Part shown: piece by piece, positions 44,363-53,303 of the stretch
Position numbering within the stretch: the stretch's first letter is position 1
Layout of the letters: each line of letters begins with the position of its first letter
Assembly: GCA_016873225.1 (NCBI GenBank)
Contig: VGXS01000006.1
Span: forward strand, 62,001 to 126,000
Reading direction: 5' to 3'
Length of the DNA stretch: 64,000 bases
Source of the DNA: Planctomycetota bacterium
GTDB lineage: Bacteria; Planctomycetota; Planctomycetia; Gemmatales; Gemmataceae
Position numbers and translations under genes: made by a program
The notes under the pieces: model-generated
Database searches by the model: none
The model's input: only the letters and a program-made list of their open reading frames with translations
What the model was told of the DNA's origin: nothing

Positions 44363-44821
44363 TCAGTGGCGTTCGTCGGGATAGGCGTCGGGAAGGTGGT
44401 TGTTGTGGACGTCTCCCGGACCTAGCGCGGCGGAGTCGCTGTTTTCGCCATTTCCCCGATGGCCGTTGGATTCGTGGGAAGGGGCAAGGTCATTGATGGT
44501 CCGGTCGTATGGGTCGCAATGCCTGGCCGGCGCGCCTTCCCGCTCAACGATGACGCGGAAAGCGAATTTGGCGATGAGAATCTGGTCATCGGCGCTCAAG
44601 GAAGCGCGCCTGACCCTCTGCCCGTTCACCCGGGTTCCGTTGGTGCTGCCAAGGTCGCGCACATACAGCAGGCCGTCCGATTTCACGAGGACGCAATGAA
44701 TCTTCGAGACGCTCTTGTGCTCAAGCACGAGGTCGCAACCCTCCTGCCTGCCCACGAGGGTGAGGTCCTGCACCAGTTCAAGCGAACGACCGCCTTCCAG
44801 CGGCATCAAACTCACGCGCAT
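44363..44821 (-). CDS. FHA-domain protein
   Basis: A 152-residue cytosolic protein. Residues 1-95 form a forkhead-associated domain that binds phosphothreonine: [22 protein letters not shown] and [17 protein letters not shown] carry the conserved Gly-Arg, Ser-x-x-His and Asn-Gly positions. The C-terminal 55 residues (from about RDTINDL onward) are polar, rich in His/Asn/Ser and probably unfolded. It lies 76 bases upstream of the AAA gene on the same strand, and 78 bases after the U32 gene stop, so it probably heads the FHA/AAA/VWA/PhyH set. Its partner kinase could be any Hanks-type kinase, such as that at 25-28 kb. Confidence 0.85.
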   Translation of the reverse strand: MRVSLMPLEGGRSLELVQDLTLVGRQEGCDLVLEHKSVSKIHCVLVKSDGLLYVRDLGSTNGTRVNGQRVRRASLSADDQILIAKFAFRVIVEREGAPARHCDPYDRTINDLAPSHESNGHRGNGENSDSAALGPGDVHNNHLPDAYPDERH

Positions 44822-44899
44822 GCCGAACTATCCGTTCGGGAAGGAGACGAGATAGAATCAGCTTAACTCATAAACTAGTCTCGCGAAACCGTTTTCGAC

Positions 44900-47392
44900 T
44901 CAGGCGAGGCTGAGGGTTCCCCGTGTCAAACCGACCTTGTTGCTGGCCCGGAGGGTTCTCCAGAGGTTCCGGCCGTCATCAGTTCCCGCCAAGACTCGCC
45001 CGTAAAGGTCGAGCAATTTCAGGGTTTCCTCGGCGGAATCATTGAGCAATTCAATACGGAAGCAGGAAACACCCTTGGCCATCAGCTTGGGCAGGTATTC
45101 CGAGGCCGATTGCACATGGGCATTGAAAACCGTGTTCCGGCAACCCGCGTCAACCAGCACGGGAAAACGCATTCCGGAAGGGTCGGCCATTTCGATGCGG
45201 TGCCGCTCGCAGGGCCTGCCGCAATCGGTATGGTCCATGCCGCTGGAAAGGTTTGAGGCGTAAACGCAATGCTCGGTGTGAAACATCGGCATGGCGACAT
45301 GGATCACGCATTCGAGGCTGGAGGGATCGTCGCGGTCGATCCATGCCTGCAACTGCTGCCAATTGAGATCATGTCCCGGTGTCAGGCGAACCAAGCCAAG
45401 GCCGCGGAACCAATCGGCGGAAAGCTCATTGACAACATTGAGGGAGTAGTCGCCCACCATGGGAATGCCGCTTTCGCGCAGCAGGTTGATGCTGGCCAGG
45501 TTGCGCGCGAGCAGGAAATCTGGCGCCAACCGAATCGCCCGCCGAACCAAGCCTTCCTCTCCCGGCTTGACAATCCGAAGGGGAGCGATGCCCACTTGAA
45601 TGCCGGAGGCCCGGCAATTTTCCATGGCCTCTTCCCAGTGACGGAAATCCTCAAAGTCGAGCCAGACCAGGGATGGCTGCGTCATGCCCGGCGATCGCCG
45701 GGTTGCGCAAGCGGCGCGCACCTGTTCGAGCGACCGCGCCAAAAGAATAAGCCGCGCCGGGGAAACGGGGTTTTCCAAAACTGCCAGCTTCGTGGGAGCC
45801 AACCTGGCCAGCGCGCCTTCCCTTGGCTCGGGCGGCTTGGGCTTCAGGGACGGTTCGAGGGCGGCGGTCACTTCCCGGCGCAACTGATTCAGGACGCTGG
45901 CGGGAATCACCACCGGATCGGGCAGGTCGCATTCGATCGATTCGTGTCGGAACGGCGTGCCGCCAAGCCTTGAAAGGGCTTTTACGAGATGGTCGGTTGA
46001 TAGCGGCTTGCCGGCCTTGGCCAAGGGGCCCTGCCAGGTGGCGCTGGCAATTTGGCCATCAACAAGGCGCCCCTCAACCTTGAGCGCTCCACCAACCCGG
46101 CCCTCCACCCGCCAATTCAAGGCATGTCGGCCGGGCAGTTCGGGGCGGTTCCATTGCTGCCTGCAACGGGCATGGAATTCAGGATCGTCTGTCTTCCACA
46201 GCCATGCCCCGATGCCGCCGCGGTCATCGGGAAGTGGGGAGGGGCCGATGTCGATCCACAGTGTTCCGGTTTCCCTCCCCGACCTGATGGCAAAGACCCT
46301 TCCGCCCGCCTCATCCCGTTCGGGACGGGCCTCGTCGAGAACCACGCCATCCCCCGGCTTGAGGAGTTCGGCCACGGGGGTGGATCGATCATCGAGCGCC
46401 AGAAGTACGCTGTTGCGTTCCCTCCGCACCACGGTGCCAAGGAACATCCCCCGGGCCCGGGGCGACCGCCCCCTCACCAACTTCTGATGGTTGATTCCCC
46501 TGAGAAATCCGGGCGTGAACCCACGGGAAAATCCCTGCTGGAGATCGCGCCACTCCGCGGGAGTCGGTTCATGCGACATTCCCTCAAGCGCTGCGTCCAA
46601 GGCTTTGCGGTAGGTGTTCACGGCCGCGGTGACATAGGAAGGCCCCTTGAGCCGTCCCTCGATCTTGAAGCTCACCACGCCTAGGGACAGCAGCTCGCGG
46701 ACAGCGTCGGGTGCCGCCAGGTCTTGCGGGCTCATGTGGTATTTTCTGTCGCCGGTGTCGCGGCGGGAACCATCCACGAACAGCTCATAAGGCTGGCGGC
46801 ACGCCTGCGCGCATTGGCCCCTGTTGGCGCTGCGCCCTCCGAGCGCCTCGCTGGTGAGGCATTGGCCCGAATACGCCACGCAAAGGGCGCCGTGGATGAA
46901 CACCTCGAGGGGAAGGTCGCAGGTTTCCCTGATGTTTTTCAAATCGTTGATGGAGGCTTCCCGCGCGGCGACAACTCGGCTGATCCCGAGGCTGGCAGCC
47001 ATGGCCATGCCGCCGGCCTCGGTGAGTGTCATTTGCGTGCTGGCATGCACATCCAAGGCCGGGGCTAATTCTCGGCACAACCTGACGATGCCGATGTCCT
47101 GCACGATCACCGCGTCGACGCCCGAGCGCGCGATCGCTGCCAGACACCTTTCGGCATCAGCCAGTTCATCGCTGAAGACCAGGGTGTTGAACGCCACATA
47201 CCCCTTCACATCGTGCCTGTGCAGGTATTCCATCACCCCGGGCAGGCGTTCGATCGAGAAATTGTCGGCCCGGTGCCTGGCATTGAACCTGTCGATGCCG
47301 AAGTAAACCGCGTCGGCCCCCGCCGCCACCGCGGCGCGCATGCAGTCGAAGTCTCCCGCGGGCGCGAGAACTTCCGGACGCGGTGAAGCCAT
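44900..47392 (-). CDS. Peptidase U32 family protein with DUF3656-type region (RlhA/TrhP-like RNA hydroxylation)
   Basis: An 830-residue protein. The N-terminal U32 domain is clear: EVLAPAGDFDCMRAAVAAGADAVYFG, AVIVQDIGIVRLCRE, and the motif GRSANRGQCAQACRQPYEL with two Cys, plus SPQDLAAPDAVRELLSLGVVSFKIEGRLK. U32 proteins of this length with a large C-terminal part resemble E. coli RlhA and TrhP, which help hydroxylate 23S rRNA or tRNA, rather than true peptidases. Late cysteines (DHTDCGRPC) may hold an iron-sulphur cluster. The start is ATG 47392, just beyond the hemC stop; the frame extends to 47572 within hemC but is rejected. Confidence 0.85.
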   Translation of the reverse strand: MASPRPEVLAPAGDFDCMRAAVAAGADAVYFGIDRFNARHRADNFSIERLPGVMEYLHRHDVKGYVAFNTLVFSDELADAERCLAAIARSGVDAVIVQDIGIVRLCRELAPALDVHASTQMTLTEAGGMAMAASLGISRVVAAREASINDLKNIRETCDLPLEVFIHGALCVAYSGQCLTSEALGGRSANRGQCAQACRQPYELFVDGSRRDTGDRKYHMSPQDLAAPDAVRELLSLGVVSFKIEGRLKGPSYVTAAVNTYRKALDAALEGMSHEPTPAEWRDLQQGFSRGFTPGFLRGINHQKLVRGRSPRARGMFLGTVVRRERNSVLLALDDRSTPVAELLKPGDGVVLDEARPERDEAGGRVFAIRSGRETGTLWIDIGPSPLPDDRGGIGAWLWKTDDPEFHARCRQQWNRPELPGRHALNWRVEGRVGGALKVEGRLVDGQIASATWQGPLAKAGKPLSTDHLVKALSRLGGTPFRHESIECDLPDPVVIPASVLNQLRREVTAALEPSLKPKPPEPREGALARLAPTKLAVLENPVSPARLILLARSLEQVRAACATRRSPGMTQPSLVWLDFEDFRHWEEAMENCRASGIQVGIAPLRIVKPGEEGLVRRAIRLAPDFLLARNLASINLLRESGIPMVGDYSLNVVNELSADWFRGLGLVRLTPGHDLNWQQLQAWIDRDDPSSLECVIHVAMPMFHTEHCVYASNLSSGMDHTDCGRPCERHRIEMADPSGMRFPVLVDAGCRNTVFNAHVQSASEYLPKLMAKGVSCFRIELLNDSAEETLKLLDLYGRVLAGTDDGRNLWRTLRASNKVGLTRGTLSLA

Positions 47393-47393
47393 T

Positions 47394-48344
47394 TCAGGTT
47401 CCCCCGCGGGGTTGGCCGAGGTAGCGTTTCTCCACGCGCGCCAGCATTTCCTCCGCTCCAGCGTCGACAAGGGCCTTGGCTGTGGCCTCTCCCAGCCTCT
47501 CCGGGTCGGCCAGCGGCCCGGAATGACGCGCATCAAGCCGGCGCGTTCCGTTCTCATCGAGAACCGCGGCAAGCAGATGGCCCGTCGGGCCTTCGGCTCG
47601 CGCCAGGCAACCGATCGGCACGAGGCAACCGCCGCCCAAGGCCCTCAGCATGGCCCGCTCGGCCAGCACAAGCGAGCGAGTCGGCGGGTCGGTGATGCGC
47701 GACATCGCCTCCACGGAGGCCGGATTGTCGGCTCGGCACTCAAGCCCGAGCGCCCCCTGGCCGATCGCGGGAAGGATCCACTCCGGGTCGATGATTTCAC
47801 GGATCTCCGAGTCGAGGCCAAGCCGCTTCAGCCCCGCCTCCGCGAGGATGATCCCCGCGAGACCCTCGTCTTCGAGCCTAGCCAGGCGCGTGCCTATGTT
47901 TCCTCGAAGATCCTCCACCTGCAGGTCGGGCCTTCTGGAAAGCAATTGGGCCTTCCTGCGCATGCTGCCGGTGGCCACCCTTGACCCGTTGGGCGCGTCC
48001 AGCAGGCTGGCGTGCCGGCGGCTGACCCACGCGTCACCAGTTGGGCCGCGCGCGGGAACCCCCGCCAATACCAATCCCGGTACCGGCGCCGTGGGAAGGT
48101 CCTTCAGGCTGTGGATGGCGATATCGGCTTCGTGAGCCAGCACCACCTCCTGCACTTCACGCGTGAAAAGCCCGTCACCTCCAACCTGATGCAAGGGCCT
48201 ATCCGTCACGCGGTCACCCTTGGTGGAGACATGAACCAGTTCGGAATGGATCCCATGAACGGCCAGCAGGTCGCGGACATGATTGGCCTGCCACAGGGCC
48301 AGCGGGCTGGTCCGGGTGGCCAGACGCAATGGCGCCGTGGTCAT
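47394..48344 (-). CDS. hemC: Hydroxymethylbilane synthase (porphobilinogen deaminase)
   Basis: Joins four porphobilinogens into hydroxymethylbilane on the tetrapyrrole (haem) path. The 316-residue protein has RLATRTSPLALWQANHV at the start, STKGDR, the Asp-containing HSLKDLP, TGSMRRKAQLLSRRPDL, the ring-attachment cysteine in GGGCLVPIGC, and the AIGQGALGLE motif. Its start overlaps the stop of the HIT gene (ATGA), and the U32 start is 2 bases from its stop, so HIT-hemC-U32 is one tight operon. Other hem genes are not in the window. Confidence 0.96.
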   Translation of the reverse strand: MTTAPLRLATRTSPLALWQANHVRDLLAVHGIHSELVHVSTKGDRVTDRPLHQVGGDGLFTREVQEVVLAHEADIAIHSLKDLPTAPVPGLVLAGVPARGPTGDAWVSRRHASLLDAPNGSRVATGSMRRKAQLLSRRPDLQVEDLRGNIGTRLARLEDEGLAGIILAEAGLKRLGLDSEIREIIDPEWILPAIGQGALGLECRADNPASVEAMSRITDPPTRSLVLAERAMLRALGGGCLVPIGCLARAEGPTGHLLAAVLDENGTRRLDARHSGPLADPERLGEATAKALVDAGAEEMLARVEKRYLGQPRGGT

Positions 48345-48814
48345 GCCGAGGGCGCTCCAAGCCTCGCCAAGGTCGCCTTGAGAGTGGCGATCGTGGCTGA
48401 CCGCGAAGCCTGATTCCCCTCAAGCCCGGGAAGGAGGCCCGGGTGCCCTTCCTCCCGGTCGATGCGGACCCATGCGGGCTTGAGATGCTCCGGATCGCCG
48501 GCAAGCCTTGGGAAGACATGCCAGTGCGGATGCTCGACCTGGTTGCCCAGAAGCTCGTAATTCAGCTTGCGGGGCGCGAACGCCTCGCGGATGGCGCGCG
48601 CCATCCACCACATGGACTCGGTGAGGCCGTCGCGCTCAGCCTTGGAAAGCTCGTCAGGCTCCCGGGCGTGCGATCTGGAAAACAGCACGCAGTAGCCATG
48701 GTAAAACTGCCACCTGCCGAGCACGGATACGGCGTGGGGGAACGACCACACATGATCACGAAGTGAGTCGGCTGGCGCGGCCGCCTGCTGGCAGAAGGGG
48801 CATGGATTCGACAT
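48341..48814 (-). CDS. HIT family nucleotide-binding protein
   Basis: A 157-residue histidine-triad hydrolase or transferase of nucleotide-linked substrates. The catalytic motif HPHWHVFP fits HxHxH-phi-phi, and NYELLGNQVEH precedes it, as in GalT/HIT relatives. The N-terminal CPFC pair may bind zinc. Substrate unknown. It leads the HIT-hemC-U32 operon and its stop overlaps the hemC start; the link to haem synthesis may be only genomic convenience. Confidence 0.88.
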   Translation of the reverse strand: MSNPCPFCQQAAAPADSLRDHVWSFPHAVSVLGRWQFYHGYCVLFSRSHAREPDELSKAERDGLTESMWWMARAIREAFAPRKLNYELLGNQVEHPHWHVFPRLAGDPEHLKPAWVRIDREEGHPGLLPGLEGNQASRSATIATLKATLARLGAPSA

Positions 48815-48877
48815 GAGGCGGTTCCGTTGACCGGCGGCAACTTGTCAACCGATCATAGCGCACCGGAACGGTCGGAT

Positions 48878-49600
48878 TCAGGCATCGTCGCGGTGGATGT
48901 TGTCAATGATCCAGGCGTTGACATCGTTGAGCATTTCCTGATGCAGCTTGTGGGTGCAGGCATAGGTGCGCATGCGGACATTGAGACCGGCGGCATACAG
49001 GAGTCGATGGTCTTCCTTGGCCATGCTCAAGGGAACCACGGAGTTGGCGATGCCGTGTCCGATGAAAACGCGCATATGCCTCAGGCTTTGGGGCCGCAGC
49101 AGTGGCCGGTTCAGGCGGGGCATCTGTCCGTTGAGTGAAATGAGGCCCCCGAACGAATCGCCATGATTGAGGGCGAGCCTGTAAGCCTGCGAGGCTCCCT
49201 CGCAGATGCCCGCGAGGTAGATCCGTTCCGAATGCACATGGAACTGGCGGCGTGTCTGCTCGATGGCGCGGAAGACATAGTCCTCGACCATGGCATCGCT
49301 GTGCCCGTCATGGCTCCAGCAGTAGGTGGGGGTTCCATCGGGGCGGGGATCGGCGGATTGCGAGCCACGCAGGGAAATCGAGATAAAGTTCCGCCGGCTC
49401 AGCCTCGGCGCCAGACGCAGCACCCGTTCCTCATTGCTTCCATGCCCATGAAGGAAGACGACAAGGGGGTAAGGGTAGTTGGGCTCGTAGCCCATCGGAA
49501 GAAATGTGTGAAGCGGTTGGGGCCGCGGCGTTCGGACATCGAAAGAGTAGAACCCTTCAGCGGGACGAATTGCCTGTTCACGAACACCGATATGAGCCAT
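48878..49600 (-). CDS. Esterase-like alpha/beta hydrolase with Cys in the nucleophile position
   Basis: A 240-residue protein with the esterase/PHB-depolymerase-like fold: VVFLHGHGS (oxyanion loop, about 47-54), the nucleophile elbow ERIYLAGICEGASQAY, and a late VFIGHG segment with a His in CTHKLH. The elbow reads G-I-C-E-G where most esterases have G-x-S-x-G, so Cys133 would be the nucleophile, as in dienelactone hydrolases. Whether it is an active thiol hydrolase is not clear. Start at 49600 (MAHIGVREQ) is chosen; a 41-residue extension to 49723 is Arg-rich and lacks a ribosome-binding sequence. No signal peptide. Confidence 0.72.
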   Translation of the reverse strand: MAHIGVREQAIRPAEGFYSFDVRTPRPQPLHTFLPMGYEPNYPYPLVVFLHGHGSNEERVLRLAPRLSRRNFISISLRGSQSADPRPDGTPTYCWSHDGHSDAMVEDYVFRAIEQTRRQFHVHSERIYLAGICEGASQAYRLALNHGDSFGGLISLNGQMPRLNRPLLRPQSLRHMRVFIGHGIANSVVPLSMAKEDHRLLYAAGLNVRMRTYACTHKLHQEMLNDVNAWIIDNIHRDDA

Positions 49601-49940
49601 TGGATCCCACTCCGGGGGGACGAAGCCATATGCAAGCTGGAAACTTTTCCGGAAATGACGATTGCGCGGGAACCCTGTTTGCCGAATTCCCCAACGCTTC
49701 GCGGATTTCCTCAAGTCACACAACTCTGCGACGAAGGGAGTCTATGTCGAGATCGGGGGGGGTGTCAACGCAGTGCCTTGCGGGACTTGAGCGAAAATCA
49801 TCAAAATGGGCGTGGGTCGATCCACTTGAAACGGTTGGATGAGATGAGTGGGTATGGGCAATATGGGGCAGGCTTTCGATTTCCCAATTAGGGGGATGCC
49901 CCTTGGCTTCTCACAGCTGTCATGTGAGAAGCAAGCAGTT
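49601..49940. other. Intergenic stretch with a hairpin near its right end
   Basis: No gene was found in these 340 bases; open frames reaching in from both sides are not convincing. One clear hairpin lies at 49906-49932: GCTTCTCACA / TGTGAGAAGC, a perfect 10-bp stem with a 7-base loop, just after the stop of the gene that ends at 49941 on the minus strand. It lacks a T-run. The rest probably holds the promoter for the hydrolase gene. Confidence 0.45.
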
Positions 49941-51500
49941 TCAGGGCCTTGGCTTAAGGAACGGGTTGGCTGGTGAACCAGGAAGCTCGATCATTTTGGG
50001 CAATTCAGGTGCTGGGGCGGGTAGAGCAGGCGTGGTCGCCGCGGCTGGAACCACCTGACCGGGCGTTTCCAAATCGGCTCGAACCTGCACGACCTTGGCC
50101 TTGGGCCTGGATGTGTCAAACCTCACGGGCTGATCCGTTTCAGACGAGCCAATGTTCCCGGCCAGGTCAACCGCCTCGAGCCGGAAATGAAACTCGAAGC
50201 CCGCGTGTCGCGGCACTTCCCAGCGGAAGTTGCCGGAGTTGGCGACCCGTTGCGCCAGCGGAATCCAGGGACCGCCCTTCCTGCTGGCCACCAGAAGCGT
50301 GACAGGCTGCGCCGCGAGGTTCTTGTCTGTGACCTCGTAGGCGATGTCCACGGCTCCCATCGCATCGGGACCGGAAGGCTTCACGCCCAGAATTCTGGTC
50401 AACGGGCGGGTGAAATCGACTTCAAGGAGAACATCGGGTGGGGTGTTGGGCCCCGGTGGCGGGTCGCCTCCGCCGCTTCCATTGACGGCGTGGACAATCA
50501 GGCCGAAGACGCCCTCCCCGGGAAGGTCGACAACCGCCGGACTGATCATGTCCGAATCCTCGCCCTTGCGGGCCCAGGTTTTTCCAGCGTCGCTGGTGAG
50601 CCAGATTTCCACCTTGCTGACGCCGCTGGGGCCGACACCCTCGATTTTGTATTCAAGGGTCGTCCGTGGCGAATTGATGAGCTTGGGAGCATCGGCGCGT
50701 GGAGCGATCGGTGCCGGAACGGGCGCGAATCCCCCGGCTTGCGCCAAGGATGGAACCGCCCGGTCAGGGACTGGCGTCGTGGCCGCAACGGCGGGCGGCG
50801 GATTGCCGATGGAAAGTTCAGCGGTCGCGGCGTTGCCGGAAAGATCGGAGGCATGGGCGCGCAAACGGCAGGGTTCCCCCGCCGGAACCGGATAATGTCG
50901 CGGATGTCCCTCAAGTGCTTGCAACTCCTTCCATGGCTTGAAACCTTCCCGGATTTCGACACGGATGGACGAGGTGTCGAGATGCCTGTCATCGCACGCC
51001 AGGTGCGCCACCAGTTCGCTGCCCATGGTCTTGGGCGACAGTTCCACCAGGGGCGCCTGGGTGTCAACCACCACCTTCAGGGCCGCGGGCATGAAAGCGG
51101 TATCCGCTGGATTGAGCCTCCCCTGCCTGTCGGCGGTGACGATGTTGAACCAGTATTCCCCATCCGCGGGAACCATGAACCTGAACTTTCCGGCGGAGGG
51201 TTCAAGCGAGTCATGCCGACGCCAGGGCTCGCCCGGAGTGCGGACGAACAGGTGCACTTGGGAAACATGGGATTTTTCGGATTCGGTCAGGTTGAAAGGG
51301 AGGATGAATTCACGATTGCGGCTGAAGCGCCTGCCGTCCTTGCCACCGTCCTCGGGCGGTTTTTCCTGCTTGCGGCCGCCAAACGGGAAAAAAACCGGCG
51401 GCGCCGACCAGGCATGTGGCGACACGACGCCGGCCAAGCCGATGCCGAAGACGAGACGCCAAGCCAACCATATGGCCCTGGATGCGGATGGTCGCTTCAT
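49941..51500 (-). CDS. Exported Ig-like/beta-sandwich repeat protein of unknown function
   Basis: A 519-residue exported protein of no named family. The N-terminus has a signal peptide (about residues 12-32, WRLVFGIGLAGVVSPHAWSA). Three or more Ig-like beta-sandwich units follow: LPFNLTESEKSHVSQVHLFV, TQAPLVELSPKTMGSELVAHLACDDRH, SKVEIWLTSDAGKTWARKGED and VTLLVASRKGGPWIPLAQRV, separated by Pro/Ala linkers. The pattern (comparing a vector with a load-like 'GPW' loop) is repeated twice. Its start overlaps the preceding gene's stop by 4 bases, so the two exported proteins are made together. Confidence 0.75.
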   Translation of the reverse strand: MKRPSASRAIWLAWRLVFGIGLAGVVSPHAWSAPPVFFPFGGRKQEKPPEDGGKDGRRFSRNREFILPFNLTESEKSHVSQVHLFVRTPGEPWRRHDSLEPSAGKFRFMVPADGEYWFNIVTADRQGRLNPADTAFMPAALKVVVDTQAPLVELSPKTMGSELVAHLACDDRHLDTSSIRVEIREGFKPWKELQALEGHPRHYPVPAGEPCRLRAHASDLSGNAATAELSIGNPPPAVAATTPVPDRAVPSLAQAGGFAPVPAPIAPRADAPKLINSPRTTLEYKIEGVGPSGVSKVEIWLTSDAGKTWARKGEDSDMISPAVVDLPGEGVFGLIVHAVNGSGGGDPPPGPNTPPDVLLEVDFTRPLTRILGVKPSGPDAMGAVDIAYEVTDKNLAAQPVTLLVASRKGGPWIPLAQRVANSGNFRWEVPRHAGFEFHFRLEAVDLAGNIGSSETDQPVRFDTSRPKAKVVQVRADLETPGQVVPAAATTPALPAPAPELPKMIELPGSPANPFLKPRP

Positions 51501-52291
51501 TCCGATGGTCCTCCGGTTCCGGATCGTGGGGCGCGCGATGTTTCCGGCGGCGGTTCATCCCGCCCGATGCCAACAAGAAATTCCACCGACTTGCGTGTTT
51601 TCGTGGTGACATTCCCGTCGGATTGCTCGATTTCAACCGAAAGCGAGTGCTGGCCCGGGCTGAGCCTTGGCGGCAGGTGAAAGCACAGCGTAAGCCATTG
51701 GCGGTTGGCTTCATCCGCCTTGCGCACGGCCTTGGCTGGAAAACTCATGGTTTGCCTGACAGAAAGACGGTCGCGCAATTCGGTGCGGACGGAAAACGAG
51801 CATTCCTCGGATCCTTCGCGGAACTGGAACTTGAGGTGCTCGACCTCGACAAGGGCCAGCATCCTGTCCCCCGGCTCATCACCCCTGCCGGGCCTGTAGG
51901 CGTGGCCCGCGGGCCAAAGTTCGCAATTTCCCCGCGGGTCGACCGACCTAGCGAGAACCAGTCGGGAAATACGGGTGGATTGTCTTTCATCCAGCCGCCT
52001 TGCCAGTTCCCTTAGCCTGCGGGCCAAACCCGCCGCGTCGGTCTGGTCGAGGCCGTTGGCGTCGGATTCCTCCAGCCGAGACACCAGGCTGGCGATGGAT
52101 TCGGTTGGCTTTGGACTTTGGGACCGAAACGCCGCGACAGGGTCGAGTTCCACCTTGCGGACGGGCTGGAAAAGCTGGTCGGCCACGGGCAGGACGGGCG
52201 GCGGCGACTGGGCCATCGCAACCGTGGCCCATCCCGCGAAGGCCGTCATCGCGGCCATGCGTGACAATCCATTTACCAAGTGGCGAGACAA
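51497..52291 (-). CDS. Exported protein of unknown function, coupled to the Ig-like protein
   Basis: A 264-residue protein. The N-terminus has a signal peptide (about residues 8-28, GLSRMAAMTAFAGWATVAMAQ). A helical heptad-like stretch lies at about 65-105 (ASLVSRLEESDANGLDQTDAAGLARRLRELARRLDERQ), followed by a beta-rich domain containing FREGSEECSFSVRTELRDRL and a late QHSLSVEIEQSDGNVTTKTRKSVEFLV that looks like an Ig-like strand pair. No family recognised. The start is a TTG at 52291 with GGAGG about 9 bases upstream. The 3' end overlaps the next gene start (ATGA). Confidence 0.7.
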   Translation of the reverse strand: MSRHLVNGLSRMAAMTAFAGWATVAMAQSPPPVLPVADQLFQPVRKVELDPVAAFRSQSPKPTESIASLVSRLEESDANGLDQTDAAGLARRLRELARRLDERQSTRISRLVLARSVDPRGNCELWPAGHAYRPGRGDEPGDRMLALVEVEHLKFQFREGSEECSFSVRTELRDRLSVRQTMSFPAKAVRKADEANRQWLTLCFHLPPRLSPGQHSLSVEIEQSDGNVTTKTRKSVEFLVGIGRDEPPPETSRAPRSGTGGPSE

Positions 52292-52363
52292 GGCGCATTC
52301 CCTCCCTGCCGGGTGCGTATGCCCGGGAGGGCTTTGGGAATCAATCGCAACTGTTGGAGGGGA

Positions 52364-53203
52364 TCACAGCCAAAGGCGCAACCTTTCGGCGAGCGTGGGC
52401 GGAATTTTCGACTCGACGGACTTGCGGATCTCATCGGGCAGGTAGCGGGTGCTGGCGTGCCCGCAGATCACAAGCTCATTCTTGAACAGGTCGGCGCGGT
52501 CAACGAAATCATCAAGGTGCATATGTCCGAACTTATGCACTTTGCTTCTCTTATGGCCGGGCCGGACAAAGCTCATTTCGGTGATGAGAATCTTGGCCTG
52601 AAAAAACACCGGGTTGTTGTCGAAGCCGTCGGGATTGGTGTCTCCGGTGTAAGCCAGCAAGGGGGAGCGGACCTCGCTGGTGATTTCCACTCCTTGGAAC
52701 TTCAGGTCGCGAATCTGGGGGCCTGGCAATCCGAGGAACTCCTCCTTGAGTTTCATTTTTCTTTCCCAAACCACGAACCCCAGCGAGGGAATCGTGTGGC
52801 TTGTGGCCAAGGTGGTGATGACATGATCCCGGGAGAGCGTGATTTCCTGACCAGCTTCCATGCCCCGCAGGTCGCAAAGCATCCGGCACCTGTCGAGCCT
52901 TTGCACGACCAGCAGCAGCCTCCTGAGGTCAGCAATCGCATAGGCCGGCGCGTAAATCACCGGGGGATCCATCTTCATCATCCGCCGCCTGGCCACATAC
53001 TGCGGCAGCGAGACCATGTGGTCGATATGCACATGGCTGACAAACCATGTGGGCGTGCCCATGAATTCCCATGGCTGTCCGCCAAGGTCGAATCCGAGCT
53101 TGAGTTCAGGCACGCGCCAGTAGGTCTGGACGGCGGCCCGGGAATACCCCTCGATCGTCAGCCCGGCGTGTTGCATCGCCAGAACCGGAGCGTTGTCTAC
53201 CAT
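52364..53203 (-). CDS. MBL-fold hydrolase, RNase Z-like
   Basis: A 279-residue zinc metallo-beta-lactamase-fold enzyme. The metal motif is SHVHIDHM (HxHxDH), with further ligands in TSHTIPSLGFVVWE, YTGDTNP and CGHASTRY. The overall layout and length resemble RNase Z/ElaC-type tRNA 3' processing enzymes, which have an AxDH motif and an exosite arm; the first 20 residues here (GLTIEGYSRAAVQTYW) replace part of the usual start, so a different substrate such as cyclic nucleotides or small molecules is possible. It is divergent from DUF447, 100 bases away. Confidence 0.83.
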   Translation of the reverse strand: MVDNAPVLAMQHAGLTIEGYSRAAVQTYWRVPELKLGFDLGGQPWEFMGTPTWFVSHVHIDHMVSLPQYVARRRMMKMDPPVIYAPAYAIADLRRLLLVVQRLDRCRMLCDLRGMEAGQEITLSRDHVITTLATSHTIPSLGFVVWERKMKLKEEFLGLPGPQIRDLKFQGVEITSEVRSPLLAYTGDTNPDGFDNNPVFFQAKILITEMSFVRPGHKRSKVHKFGHMHLDDFVDRADLFKNELVICGHASTRYLPDEIRKSVESKIPPTLAERLRLWL

Positions 53204-53303
53204 GCCCTAGGATATGCCCGCCCTGTGGTGCTTCCCGGTCCAAACGGCCACTATAAAGGGTCATTGTCGAAGCCACCATGCGACATGGAGCGTGAAAGCA
53301 GGC

